Origin: Pseudonocardia xinjiangensis
GTDB taxonomy: Bacteria; Actinomycetota; Actinomycetes; Mycobacteriales; Pseudonocardiaceae
Direction of reading: 5' to 3'
Assembly: GCF_012911925.1 (NCBI RefSeq)
Contig: NZ_JAAXKY010000053.1
Location: 1 to 42,679 of the forward strand
Length of the DNA stretch: 42,679 bases
Shown here piece after piece: positions 25,004 to 33,951 of the stretch. Under the pieces are notes generated by a model. It was not told where the DNA came from, did no database searches, and saw only the letters and a list, made by a program, of their open reading frames with translations. Each line of letters starts with the position of its first letter. Within the stretch, counting starts at the first letter, position 1. Made by a program: the position numbers and the translations under genes.

Positions 25004-25198
25004 TCAGTCGATCCCGGGACGCAGGCCCGGGTCCGATGCCGTCTCGATCACGTCGCTCAGCACGTCGCGGGAGCGGACCAGATCGCCGACCATCCGGTCG
25101 ATACGGTTCCGCTCCGTCGTCAAGATCTCGACGAGCAACGGGGTGGCGGTCTCGGCCGGACCGCCATCGGCGTCCCGCACGCAGGGCAGCACCCGACC
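25004..25198 (-). pseudogene. MerR-family regulator remnant (C-terminal fragment)
   Basis: The last 60 or so residues of this frame (LPCVRDADGG, then ETATPLLVEILTTERNRIDRMV and DLVRSRDVLSDVIETA) resemble the dimerisation helix of MerR regulators. The N-terminal helix-turn-helix is missing: upstream the frame runs antisense into the DUF3574 gene and has no MerR sequence. It lies in the 349-bp gap 24897-25245, which otherwise holds nothing recognisable. Confidence 0.5.
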
Positions 25199-25245
25199 GC
25201 CTGGAGCAGGTGCCGGCGGTGAGCCGGACCCGACAGTGATCGAGG

Positions 25246-25671
25246 CTAGAACGAGACGTGGTCCGTGCTGTCCGCCCGGAGCACGGACATCTGCCCGAAC
25301 TGGTGCTTGTAGTCTGTCCGGATCTTCTCGATGTTCCGATCGGCTTGTTCGTTGCTCTCCGGGTACAACAGGATCAGAAGATACGATGCCTGCTTTCCGC
25401 CCATCCACTGCCCGTGCACGGGCAGCCAGGTCAGGCCCTCCGGAAAAGCAGGCGTGACGTCCGCGTCGAGAAACCGCTCGAACTCCGCGGATGTGATCGC
25501 ACTGCCGTCCGCTCTGGTGCCACCGAAGAACAGGTCGGTGCGGGTGTCGGCCTCCCATGAGCGGGAGCCAGGCGTGGGCGTTGCGGCGAGGGCGGTACCG
25601 CTCGTCCCCAGCATCATCACAGCGGCAACCATCATGACCGCAGTGCGTCGAATCGTGATGCGCTGCTTCAT
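25246..25671 (-). CDS. Secreted DUF3574 protein
   Basis: A 141-residue protein with a Sec-type signal peptide: basic start (MKQRITIRR), hydrophobic core, and likely cleavage after TALA near residue 29. The mature part carries DUF3574 signatures (RTDLFFGGTRADGSAIT, EFERFLDADVTPAFPEGLT and YLLILLYPES). The family is of unknown function and short. The ATG at 25671 overlaps the stop of the preceding nucleoside-permease gene by 4 bases (ATGA), implying coupled synthesis of two exported proteins. Confidence 0.88.
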   Translation of the reverse strand: MKQRITIRRTAVMMVAAVMMLGTSGTALAATPTPGSRSWEADTRTDLFFGGTRADGSAITSAEFERFLDADVTPAFPEGLTWLPVHGQWMGGKQASYLLILLYPESNEQADRNIEKIRTDYKHQFGQMSVLRADSTDHVSF

Positions 25672-26648
25672 CGCGGGTGGCCGAGCAGGTGGTGGGCGAC
25701 GGTCGAGCCCACGAGGTAGGCGTTCCGGACAGCCGGATCCGCGCCCGGGAACTGCGACAACAGGTCCCGGATGTCCTGCCCGGGGTAGGGCTGGTCGAAA
25801 TCGCTCGCGGTGCGCAGGTCCAGGTATCGATCGAGATAGCCGTGACGTGCGAGAACCGTTGCCGTACCGCTGTCCTCCATCTGCGACGTACAGTACTTCC
25901 CCTTGTTGTCCGTCCACACGCCGACGACGTACTGGGCGGTCTTCGACAACTCGGCGCCAGCCCAGTAGTCGTCGCCGGTCACGGTGTCGCACACGGTCGT
26001 GAACGGCTTCCGGGCGGCCTGTCCCGGGTAGTGGCCCCGGTCCTGCACCGCCTCCGGGCTGTCGGACAGCGCGAGCCCCTTCGTCAGGTCGAAGGCCTCG
26101 TCCACGAGCTTGTCGTTCAGGTGGAAGACGTTCGTGTGCTGGTCGGCGTAGGGCAGGTAACCGTGGGGGACGCCGGGCGCGCTTCCGGGTTCCAGATGAT
26201 GGCCGAGATCCCAGTCCACCACCCAGCGCGCCCACGCCGCGAAGCCGAGCGTTCCGGTACTGGGCGATGTGCCGGCGATGCCCGCCGTCAGGAAGTAGGC
26301 ACTGTGGAAGTCCAGACCCGGGTCGTCGAGCAAGGACGTCATGCTCGCCACCGCGTTGGACTTTCCTTCCCCGATCGTGGCCACGCACAGCCCATCTGCA
26401 CTGCAGTGCAATGGCTGCGAAACGTAGGGCACCTGCATCGTGACGGGCAGCGACTCGTGCTGGAGCCACGGAGCGGTCTCGGCGTCGAACATGGTGATCA
26501 CCAGGACACGCACCACGAGGCGCTCCGGGGCCGCGGCGCCACTGGCCGCGGTCAGCGTCAGTCCGAGCGCCACCACGAGTGCCACAAGAGTCGCGGCGTT
26601 GCGTGGATGCCGCATTCCGGCCCCCGTGCGTACAGCTGTTTCAGCCAC
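25668..26648 (-). CDS. Purine nucleoside permease (NUP) family protein
   Basis: A 326-residue exported protein. After a signal peptide at about 12-40 (ATLVALVVALGLTLTAASGAAA) it shows the NUP family pattern: VLVITMFDAETAPWLQ, CVATIGEGKSNAVASM and YFLTAGIAGTSPSTGTLGFAAWA. Despite the name the proteins resemble nucleoside phosphorylases in fold and have no membrane-spanning bundle, so the true activity (nucleoside binding or phosphorolysis) is uncertain. GTG 26648 is used; ATG 26615 is an alternative and would give a shorter signal. It begins 24 bp after the AraC gene on the same strand. Confidence 0.85.
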   Translation of the reverse strand: MAETAVRTGAGMRHPRNAATLVALVVALGLTLTAASGAAAPERLVVRVLVITMFDAETAPWLQHESLPVTMQVPYVSQPLHCSADGLCVATIGEGKSNAVASMTSLLDDPGLDFHSAYFLTAGIAGTSPSTGTLGFAAWARWVVDWDLGHHLEPGSAPGVPHGYLPYADQHTNVFHLNDKLVDEAFDLTKGLALSDSPEAVQDRGHYPGQAARKPFTTVCDTVTGDDYWAGAELSKTAQYVVGVWTDNKGKYCTSQMEDSGTATVLARHGYLDRYLDLRTASDFDQPYPGQDIRDLLSQFPGADPAVRNAYLVGSTVAHHLLGHPR

Positions 26649-26672
26649 CCCGACCCTTTCGCATCCGCCTGC

Positions 26673-27773
26673 TCATCGCCCCTGGCGTGCAGTGCCGGCC
26701 CGGTAGGCGGTGAGAGTCGTACCGAGCACGGCGCGGAACGCCCGATAGAGCTGGGTCTCGCCGGCGAACCCCGAGGCGGCGGCGAGGTCGGCTACGGACA
26801 GCGACGGCCGGGTCCGCACCAGCCGGGCGGCGTGGTCCACGCGGATCCGCCGCAGCTCGTCGGCGAGCGAGAGCGGGGAGTCGGCGAACAGGCGGAACAG
26901 CGAGCGGCGCGACATGTGGCAGGCGCGGGCAACGACATCCGCGTCGAGCCGCGGGTCGACGAAGTTCGTCCGCAGGTGGTCCCGCACCCGCGCCCGGACC
27001 AGCTCCCGGGCGTCCGGCTCGGACGGGCCGGTTCCGGCCGCGGTCCCGAGCGCCGCGCCGACCAGCCCCAGTGCGTGGTCGCCGAGGACGGCCGCACCGG
27101 CGGCGTCCTGTCGCGAGACCGCAGCCAGGGACGACAGGAACCCGGCGATCACCGACACCGCGCCCTCCGGGTCCAGTCGCACGGCCGTCGCCTGCCGGGT
27201 GGCCCGGTCGCTCAGTCCGCTGCGCGCCTGGAGCAACGTCCTGGGCATCTGGACGACCACCTGCTCGAACTCATCGTCGAAGGTGAAGTCGAAGGGGCGC
27301 GTGCTGTCGCAGAAGACCAGCGACCCCGGGACGAGCTCGACCTCCCGGCCGTCCTGCTGCACCCTGCTCCGCCCGGCCACCTGGACGGTGGCCATCAGGT
27401 AGGCCTCGTCCGCGTCGTCGATCAGCCCGGACGTGCGCCGGATCCGGTGGGCGTCGGCCCGCACCGTCGAGAGCTGCAGGTCGCGGCCACCGGTGTGATC
27501 GATACTGGCGCGGAACGGGTGGTCGCGCAGCGGTGTGGCCGAGAGCGGGACGAAGGTGGCGCTGATGACGTCCCGGTACGCGGCGAACGCGCCCGATGGG
27601 CGGATCCCGCGGGTGGACCACCCCCCGGGAGCCCCTCCGGACGTGGGGTCGCCCTCCGGCGCGGTCACCCGTCCATCATGCGCCGCCCCTGCGGTCCGGT
27701 CCGCGTGGCGTTGCGCACGAGCCGCGGCACCGGCGGTCCCCTCAGCCGCCGGACGCATCTGCGGACCCGTCAC
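26673..27773 (-). CDS. AraC-family transcriptional regulator
   Basis: An up to 366-residue regulator. The N-terminal cupin-like sensor domain (AYRDVISATFVPLS to RPFDFTFDDEFEQVVVQMP) is of the AraC_binding_2 type, followed by a C-terminal double HTH (VVARACHMSRRSLFRLFADSPLSLADELRR and VADLAAASGFAGETQLYRAFRAVLGTTLTAYR). The GTG at 27773 overlaps the stop of the upstream oxygenase gene by 4 bases. A GTG at 27668 would remove a low-complexity lead of 35 residues and may be the real start. It probably controls the carboxylesterase-oxygenase genes of its own operon. Confidence 0.88.
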   Translation of the reverse strand: MTGPQMRPAAEGTAGAAARAQRHADRTAGAAHDGRVTAPEGDPTSGGAPGGWSTRGIRPSGAFAAYRDVISATFVPLSATPLRDHPFRASIDHTGGRDLQLSTVRADAHRIRRTSGLIDDADEAYLMATVQVAGRSRVQQDGREVELVPGSLVFCDSTRPFDFTFDDEFEQVVVQMPRTLLQARSGLSDRATRQATAVRLDPEGAVSVIAGFLSSLAAVSRQDAAGAAVLGDHALGLVGAALGTAAGTGPSEPDARELVRARVRDHLRTNFVDPRLDADVVARACHMSRRSLFRLFADSPLSLADELRRIRVDHAARLVRTRPSLSVADLAAASGFAGETQLYRAFRAVLGTTLTAYRAGTARQGR

Positions 27774-28984
27774 ACGAGGGGCGTGATCCCCTCTCCCAGG
27801 CCGAGCAGGGCACGGCCGTAGACCTGCGCGCCGATCGCCGGGTTGGCCACGGCGTGCCTGCTGGCCACCTCGCTGTCGCGCCAGATGCGCTGCAGCGGGC
27901 TGGACTCGGCGAACCCGCCCGAGCCGTACACGGAGACCAGCTCCCGGATCGCCTCGCGCGCGTTCACGATCGCCTGGGCGACGTCCATCCGGCAGCGGGC
28001 ACGGGTGCGGTGGTCCGGCACCGAGCCGAGCCGCCCGGCCTCGTCGATCTCGGCGACCGCCCGGAACACGAGCAGCTCAGCGGTGTCGATCAAGGTTGCC
28101 GCCGTCGCCACCGCGAGCTGGACGGCCGGTGAGTCGGCCTGGGTCGCGTAGTCGGTGTAGGCGATTCCGCGGCGACCGGCCTGCTCCACCACGAACTCCA
28201 GCGCCGACTGCGCGAGCCCGAGCTGCGGACCTGCCAGGTCGGTCATCGCGGCGGCCGCGAACGGGACGCGGTAGAGCTCCTCGTCGGGGTACGGGCTGTC
28301 GTTCCCGCCCGCCTGCAGGGTGCGCAGCGAGACGAACCGGTGCCGCGGCACCACGACCTCGTCCGCGGCCACCGTGTTGGAGCCGGTGCCCCGCATCCCG
28401 GCGACGAACCAGGTCTCCTCGACGGTCACGTCGGCGGCAGGCACGAGCACCAGCCCCTGGTCGACGACCGTGCCACCGGCGTCCACGACCGGGACACCGA
28501 GGAAGAGCCACTGGGCGTGCAGGCAGCCGGTGCAGTACGACCACCGGCCGGAGACGGTGAAGCCGCCGGGCCCCGCCGTCGCGCTGCCGGTCGGGGCGAG
28601 CACCCCGGCGATCCGGGCGCCGGGGTGCTCGCCCCACACGTCGTTCTGCACCTGCTCGTTCCACATGCCGACGAACCACGACCCACCCGTGAGCAGGCTC
28701 GTCGTCCATCCCGTCGACCCGCAGCCCCGGGCCAGCTCCCGGATCACCTCGATCTTCGTGCGGAAGTCGGCCTGGAACCCGCCGAACCGCTTCGGCTGGG
28801 TGAGCCGGAACAACCCGGCGGCCTCGATCGCTGCGATGTTCTCCTCGACCACGCGCCGCCCGTCCTCGGTCCGTTGCGCGTTGCGCTGCAACAGCGGAAC
28901 CAGCTCCGCGGCCCGCCCGACCAGGTCCGCACGCTGCTTGCGGTCCGCCTCACCGACACTCGGCCGGTCGAGCACCACTGCCAT
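27770..28984 (-). CDS. Acyl-CoA-dehydrogenase-fold flavin monooxygenase (HsaA/HpaB-like)
   Basis: A 404-residue member of the acyl-CoA dehydrogenase superfamily of the oxygenase kind (group D), which takes reduced FMN/FAD from a separate reductase to hydroxylate an aromatic or related substrate. Family traits include RLTQPKRFGGFQADF, SGRWSYCTGCLHAQWLFLG, the TWFVAGMRGTGSNTV loop, VPRHRFVSL, and YGSGGFAESSPLQRIWRDSEVASRHAVAN near the C-terminus. The ATG at 28984 has GAGGAG 3-8 nt upstream. No reductase partner is in this window. It lies 109 bp downstream of a carboxylesterase gene and its stop overlaps the AraC start. Confidence 0.85.
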   Translation of the reverse strand: MAVVLDRPSVGEADRKQRADLVGRAAELVPLLQRNAQRTEDGRRVVEENIAAIEAAGLFRLTQPKRFGGFQADFRTKIEVIRELARGCGSTGWTTSLLTGGSWFVGMWNEQVQNDVWGEHPGARIAGVLAPTGSATAGPGGFTVSGRWSYCTGCLHAQWLFLGVPVVDAGGTVVDQGLVLVPAADVTVEETWFVAGMRGTGSNTVAADEVVVPRHRFVSLRTLQAGGNDSPYPDEELYRVPFAAAAMTDLAGPQLGLAQSALEFVVEQAGRRGIAYTDYATQADSPAVQLAVATAATLIDTAELLVFRAVAEIDEAGRLGSVPDHRTRARCRMDVAQAIVNAREAIRELVSVYGSGGFAESSPLQRIWRDSEVASRHAVANPAIGAQVYGRALLGLGEGITPLV

Positions 28985-29093
28985 TGCTCCTCGATTCCTG
29001 GGCATCCGGGTCCCTCGAGGCTGCCGCGCCCGCACCCGCGCCCACCACACAAGGAGTGCCGCCCGGCTGACGATGAGTGCCAGAGCTATCGGC

Positions 29094-30554
29094 TCAGCGG
29101 ATCGCGTTCCAGACGGCCCGGGTGCTGCCGCGGGGATCGCGGACGGTCTCGACCGTCGTGCCGAAGCTCCGGACGTTGCGCTCCTGCCCGTAGGGCTCCC
29201 AGCCCGGATCCCCGGTGGTGGCGAACGCGACCCACGCCCGGTGCATCGCGTCGGCGAGCTCCTGCGGCGGTTCGTGGCCCGTGAGACCGGTGGTGCAGTG
29301 CAACGTGTCGAACACGAACCCCAGCTCGAGCGCGTGGCAGGCCCCGAGCGCACCGTCGAGCACCGGCGACGCCCAGTCGAACTCGTACACGTGCGCGCCC
29401 GGGTGCGCCTCGGCCATCCGGATCGTGGGGATGCGGAACAACCAGTCCGTCACGACGTCGGTGAGCAGCACGCCGGGGGACGCCTCCGGCCACAGCGCCC
29501 GGTACTCGTCGAGCGCGTCCTCCGGCAACCCGTACTCAGCGGCGAGGGCCTGCAGCGCCGCCTCGGTGACGCGGTCCATGGCGCCGAACGGCACGAGGAA
29601 CAGCCGGTACTCGTCCCTCGTGGACCCCACGAGCAGGTCGATCCCGGCGGCGGATCCCGCGGCGATGCGGCGGATCGGCAGGTCGGGCAGCACGTGGCCG
29701 TCCACCACCGGCTCGTAGACCAGCGCGTTGACCGCGGCGCCACCCCACCCGGCAGCGGCGGGGACCGCCTGGATCCGCGCGGCGAGTGCCTGCTGCGCCT
29801 CCACCAGACGCTGCGGTGACACCCGGTGCACGTCCTCGAGAGGCACGCCGGCCTCGTCGGCCACGTGGTCCGCGAAGCGGGCGGCCGTGGCCGCCGACAG
29901 GACGAGGTGGCCACCGCCGCTCTGCACGACGGCCCGCCGGAACAGCCCCTCGGCGGCGGGCATCGCCAGCAGCGCCGCGATGCTCATGCCGCCTGCCGAC
30001 TCGCCGAACACGGTGACGTTGCCGGGGTCGCCCCCGAACGCGGCGATGTTCTCCTGCACCCAGCGCAGCGCCGCCACCTGGTCGAGCAGGCCGAGGTTCG
30101 GTGTGCCGCCCGGAAGCAGCAGGAAGCCCTCGGCGCCGAGCCGGTAGTTCATGCCCACCAGCACCACGCCGTCGCGCGCGAACGCGGTGCCGTCGAAGGT
30201 CGGCAGCGAGTTGGACCCGTTGGTGTAGCCGCCGCCGTGGATCCAGACCATCACCGGGGCGCTGCCGGCGTCCTCGGGAGCCCAGATGTTGACGTTCAGG
30301 TACTCCTCGCCCGGGATGACCACGGCCGGGGAGAGCAGCCGCTCCAGCGGCTCCGGGTCGCGGGCAGCGGGTGCCGTGGGTCCGTGCTCCAGCGCGTCGC
30401 GGACCCCGTCCCAGGTGGGTGGACGGGCCGGCGGAGCGAACCGGTTCGGCCCCACCGGAGCCGCCGCATACGGAATCCCCAGAAATCGGGACACGCCGTT
30501 CAGCACTCGCCCACGAACCTGCCCCGATGTTGTCGGCACTACGTGACCCATCAT
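29094..30554 (-). CDS. Type-B carboxylesterase/lipase family protein
   Basis: A 486-residue alpha/beta hydrolase. The oxyanion-hole motif is HGGGY (106-110), the nucleophile Ser186 sits in GESAGG, the acid is the Glu in STRDEYR (near 308) and the base is the His in GACHALELGFVF (near 404). The opening TTSGQVRGRVLNGVSRFLGIPYA is typical of the family. No signal peptide, so it is cytosolic. It probably hydrolyses an ester or carbamate ahead of the flavin oxygenase step. The start is placed at ATG 30554 (an ATG follows directly); ribosome site is weak. Divergent from potA. Confidence 0.9.
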   Translation of the reverse strand: MMGHVVPTTSGQVRGRVLNGVSRFLGIPYAAAPVGPNRFAPPARPPTWDGVRDALEHGPTAPAARDPEPLERLLSPAVVIPGEEYLNVNIWAPEDAGSAPVMVWIHGGGYTNGSNSLPTFDGTAFARDGVVLVGMNYRLGAEGFLLLPGGTPNLGLLDQVAALRWVQENIAAFGGDPGNVTVFGESAGGMSIAALLAMPAAEGLFRRAVVQSGGGHLVLSAATAARFADHVADEAGVPLEDVHRVSPQRLVEAQQALAARIQAVPAAAGWGGAAVNALVYEPVVDGHVLPDLPIRRIAAGSAAGIDLLVGSTRDEYRLFLVPFGAMDRVTEAALQALAAEYGLPEDALDEYRALWPEASPGVLLTDVVTDWLFRIPTIRMAEAHPGAHVYEFDWASPVLDGALGACHALELGFVFDTLHCTTGLTGHEPPQELADAMHRAWVAFATTGDPGWEPYGQERNVRSFGTTVETVRDPRGSTRAVWNAIR

Positions 30555-30775
30555 TGCAGTCTCACCGTTGGACCGGGTTTTCTCAACGCCACGAAATACT
30601 CGGTTCCCGATATACCGGCCCATCGGTACCCGTCGCCGACGAGGCGTTCGAGCAGCTCAGAGGCAGCCCGACAGCGCCACCAGAGGCGACAGATGTCCGG
30701 TCGGGCGCCGATGTCCCGATCCGGAGGAATGACTTCCGATGCGGCGGAGATATCGGCCAAATGATGTTGTTGCCG

Positions 30776-30805
30776 TTCGACGGACGCCTCGGTCGGCAAT
30801 AGTAT
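30776..30805 (+). promoter_or_regulatory. Leaderless-type promoter of the pot operon
   Basis: TTCGAC (30776-30781), 18-bp spacer, then TAGTAT (30800-30805), and the ATG of potA only 6 nt later. With no Shine-Dalgarno in front of potA, transcription would start at the A of the ATG. The rest of the 257-bp intergenic region up to the carboxylesterase start has no clear hairpin. Confidence 0.5.
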
Positions 30806-30811
30806 CGAGCC

Positions 30812-31963
30812 ATGCTGCTTTCTCGCCGTACTCGTGGCGCGCCCGGCCGAGCCGGCCCGGGCCTGCGTACCCGGGTGGGCGGTTCGGCCGAGCTGCGTGG
30901 TGTGTCGAAGAGCTATCCCGGGGTCGAGGCACTCGTCGAATTCGACCTGACGGTCGCGCAGGGTGAGTTCGTCGCGATCGTCGGACCGAGCGGAAGCGGC
31001 AAGACGACGGCGATGCGCGTGCTGGGCGGGTTCGAGCAGCCGGACTCGGGAAGCGTCTGGATCGCCGGCCGGGACGTCACGTCGTTGCCCGCGCAACGGC
31101 GCGAGGTGAACACGGTGTTCCAGAACTACGCGCTGTTTCCGCATCTCTCCGTCGCCGAGAACATCGGGTACGGCCCGAAGCTGCGCGGGGTGCGAGCCAA
31201 GAACAGGGCCGCGCTGGTCGACGACCTCCTGCGGCTCGTGCAGCTCGAGGGTGTGCAGCAGCGGCGGCCCGCGCAGCTGTCGGGGGGCCAGCAGCAACGC
31301 GTCGCCATCGCACGGGCGCTGGCGAACGAGCCGGCCGTGCTCCTCCTCGACGAGCCGCTGGGTGCTCTGGACCGCCGGCTGCGCGGGGACCTGCAGATCG
31401 AGCTGCGCCGGATCCACCGCGAGCTGGGCACGAGCTTCGTGTACGTGACCCATGACCAGGACGAGGCATTCGGGCTCGCCGACCGCGTCGTGGTCGTGCA
31501 CGAGGGCCGGGTGGAGCAGCAGGGCACGCCCGCCGAGATCTACGACGCGCCGGCCACGCTCTGGGCGGCGCGCTTCATCGGGGAGCACAACTTCGTGACC
31601 GGCCGCGTCGACACGTCCCGTGGTCCGCGGTGGAGCATCGCCACGGACGTGGGGCTCCTGCATGCCGAGACGGCGCACGGAGCTCCCGCAGTCGGCGAGC
31701 CCGTCGTGGTCGCGGTGCGCCAGGAGCGGATGGCGATCGAACCGCGCCCGCCGTCCGTGGTGGACAACGCCGTGCCCGTGCGGGTCACCGAAGTCGTCGA
31801 TGTGGGCCCCGAGCTGCGGATCTCCGCGTCGACGCCCGGCGGTACGACCTTTGTCAGCAGCTGCCCGCGATGGGGCGGCCCCACGGTTCCCGACGTCGGC
31901 GCCGACGTCGTGGCGCACTGGCCCGCCGCGTCGGCCCACGTCTATCCCTTGTCCACGCTCTGA
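30812..31963 (+). CDS. potA: Polyamine-type ABC transporter, ATP-binding protein
   Basis: A 383-residue ATPase with Walker A GPSGSGKTT (58-66), Q-loop Gln104 in VFQNYALFPHL, signature LSGGQQQR (156-163), Walker B LLLDEP (177-182), H-switch His214, and a C-terminal TOBE-like domain from about 260. Sequence and gene order fit the PotA/PotG class used for spermidine/putrescine or related cations. The ATG at 30812 is only 6 nt after a TAGTAT element, so it is probably translated from a leaderless message. An N-terminal extension of 25 residues is Arg/Gly-rich. It leads the operon potA-potD-potB-potC. Confidence 0.9.
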   Translation: MLLSRRTRGAPGRAGPGLRTRVGGSAELRGVSKSYPGVEALVEFDLTVAQGEFVAIVGPSGSGKTTAMRVLGGFEQPDSGSVWIAGRDVTSLPAQRREVNTVFQNYALFPHLSVAENIGYGPKLRGVRAKNRAALVDDLLRLVQLEGVQQRRPAQLSGGQQQRVAIARALANEPAVLLLDEPLGALDRRLRGDLQIELRRIHRELGTSFVYVTHDQDEAFGLADRVVVVHEGRVEQQGTPAEIYDAPATLWAARFIGEHNFVTGRVDTSRGPRWSIATDVGLLHAETAHGAPAVGEPVVVAVRQERMAIEPRPPSVVDNAVPVRVTEVVDVGPELRISASTPGGTTFVSSCPRWGGPTVPDVGADVVAHWPAASAHVYPLSTL

Positions 31964-31979
31964 CGAACGGTAGCCCTCC

Positions 31980-33077
31980 ATGACCCTGCACGACCTGCGG
32001 CTGAGCCGCCGGAACCTCCTCGGCGCCGCCGGCGCCCTGTCGGCCACCGCGTTCCTCGCCGCCTGCGGTGGCGCGGGCGGCGGCTCGGCGGCGGCGGCGT
32101 CCCAGCTCGACATCTACAGCTGGGCCGACTACTTCGCCCAGGACAACCTCACCGCCTTCACCACGGCGAGCGGCATCACGCCGAAGATCACCACCTACGA
32201 CTCCAACGACACGCTCTCGGCCAAGCTCAACAGCGCGGCGGGAACCGGGTTCGACCTCGTCGTCCCGACATCGGGATGGATCACCGAGTACGCCTCGCGC
32301 GACCTGGTCCAGAAGATCGACCACAGCAGGCTCAACCTGTCCACACTCGACCCGTCCCTGCTCGACCGCGCCTACGACCCGCACAACCAGTACTCGGTCC
32401 CGAAGGACTGGGGGCTGCAGGGCGTCATCTACGACCCCCGGGCCGTGGGCGGGGACATCACCACGTGGCAGAACTTCCTGGACGCGGGCGAACGGCCCGG
32501 CGTCCAGGGCAAGATCCGGCTGTCCGGGTCGGGGTGGGAGAACGTCGGCGTCGCGCTCTGGGCCGACGGCAAGGACTGGAACACCACCGACCAGTCGGTG
32601 ATCCGCGCGGGCGGTGACCGGATGAAGGACTGGGTCACCAGGACGAAACCGCAGTTCACCAGCTCCAACGTGGACCCGATCGTCAACGGCTCGATCGTGC
32701 TGGCCATCCACGACCAGGCCGGGGCGCGACGCGCCATCGAGCAGAACCCCGCGCTGCGCTGGTCGGTGCCCGGCCCCACCAGCCAGCTGTGGGTGGACAG
32801 CTACGCGATACCGAAGGACGCCCCGCACCTCGACGCGGTCTACTCGTTCCTGAACTACGAGCTGACCGAGAAGGCACAGATCACCGACACCCGGTTCCTC
32901 GGCTACCCCACCGCGCTCGCGGGCCTGCGCGGCAAGCTGCCGCCGGGCATCGACAACGTCGATCTCATCTTCGGTGGCGCCGGGGTGGACCTGTCGAAGC
33001 TCACCACCTTCGTGGTGAACCCGGACACCATCCCGGTCTACCAGGAGATCCAGACCGAGCTCCATGCACTGTCCTGA
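31980..33077 (+). CDS. potD: Polyamine-type ABC transporter, substrate-binding lipoprotein
   Basis: A 365-residue PotD/PotF-like protein. The signal has a twin-arginine motif (SRRNLLG at 9-15) and a lipobox FLAAC with Cys29, so it is probably exported by Tat and lipidated. The mature protein shows the family run LDIYSWADYFAQDNLTAFTTASG, DLVVPTSGWITEY and a C-terminal YALP-like SYAIPKDAPHLDAVYSFLNY. The exact substrate (spermidine, putrescine or another amine) cannot be read from the sequence. It starts 16 bp after potA. Its 3' end overlaps potB by 14 bases. Confidence 0.88.
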   Translation: MTLHDLRLSRRNLLGAAGALSATAFLAACGGAGGGSAAAASQLDIYSWADYFAQDNLTAFTTASGITPKITTYDSNDTLSAKLNSAAGTGFDLVVPTSGWITEYASRDLVQKIDHSRLNLSTLDPSLLDRAYDPHNQYSVPKDWGLQGVIYDPRAVGGDITTWQNFLDAGERPGVQGKIRLSGSGWENVGVALWADGKDWNTTDQSVIRAGGDRMKDWVTRTKPQFTSSNVDPIVNGSIVLAIHDQAGARRAIEQNPALRWSVPGPTSQLWVDSYAIPKDAPHLDAVYSFLNYELTEKAQITDTRFLGYPTALAGLRGKLPPGIDNVDLIFGGAGVDLSKLTTFVVNPDTIPVYQEIQTELHALS

Positions 33078-33951
33078 CCAGGCTCGCCGCGCAACGCCGC
33101 GGAGTGGCGCAGCCGCGCTCGTGCCCCACCTCCTGGCCGCCGCGCCCGGGCTGTGGCTCACGGCCGTCTTCGTCGCACCGCTGCTGCTGACCGTCGCGCT
33201 GTCCTTCGCCCACCCCGGCTTCGGCGACGTGACCTTCGGGTTCACCCTCGACAACTACCGCACCGCGCTGGGCGGGCTGTACGCGCAGACCTTCGTGCAG
33301 ACCGTCGTGCTCGCTGTCGGCTGCGGCGCGCTCAGCGTGCTGCTCGCCATGCCGATCGCCTACTTCATCGCGCGGCACGCCGGCCGGTTCGCCGGTGCGC
33401 TGCTGGCCGCGATCCTGCTGCCGTACTTCTCCAGCTTCCTCATCAGGGTGCTGTCCTGGCAGGTCATCCTGGCAAGCGGCGGGCCCGTCGACAGCGTTCT
33501 CCACGCGCTCGGGCTGCTGCACGCGCCGCTGGACCTGATCGGCACCCGGGCCGCGGTGGTCATCGGGATCGTCTACGGCTATCTCCCGATCGCCGTCCTC
33601 CCGCAGTACGTGGTCTTCTCCCGCATCCCCCGGTCGACGACGGACGCGGCGGCCGACCTCGGAGCGGGGGCATGGCGCCGGTTCACCTCGGTGGTGCTGC
33701 CCCTCGCGCGACCGGGGGTGGCCACCGCCGCGCTCCTCACGGCCGTACCGATGCTCGGCGAGCTCGTGGTGCCGCAGTTGCTCGGCGGCGGCCGCGGTCT
33801 CCTGCTCGGACAGCTCCTGCAGACGCAGTACGTCCAGTCCCAGAACTACGCGCTGGGTTCCGCGATCGCGGTGCTCATCCTGGTCGCGGTCGGCGTGCTG
33901 GTGGCCCTGCTGCTGCGTCTGACCCGGGGGTTCGACGAGGCGCCGCGATGA
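33064..33951 (+). CDS. potB: Polyamine-type ABC transporter, permease 1
   Basis: A 295-residue inner-membrane permease with about six helices, a periplasmic-type first loop after helix 1, and the cytoplasmic EAA motif DAAADLGAGAWRRFTSVVLPLARPG near residues 195-219 that docks on PotA. The ATG at 33064 lies inside the end of potD (14-base overlap), which favours coupled translation. Its stop at 33949-33951 overlaps an ATG that opens a very short frame, part of a relay described at 33948-33991. The gene product would pair with PotC as a heterodimer. Confidence 0.9.
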   Translation: MHCPDQARRATPRSGAAALVPHLLAAAPGLWLTAVFVAPLLLTVALSFAHPGFGDVTFGFTLDNYRTALGGLYAQTFVQTVVLAVGCGALSVLLAMPIAYFIARHAGRFAGALLAAILLPYFSSFLIRVLSWQVILASGGPVDSVLHALGLLHAPLDLIGTRAAVVIGIVYGYLPIAVLPQYVVFSRIPRSTTDAAADLGAGAWRRFTSVVLPLARPGVATAALLTAVPMLGELVVPQLLGGGRGLLLGQLLQTQYVQSQNYALGSAIAVLILVAVGVLVALLLRLTRGFDEAPR

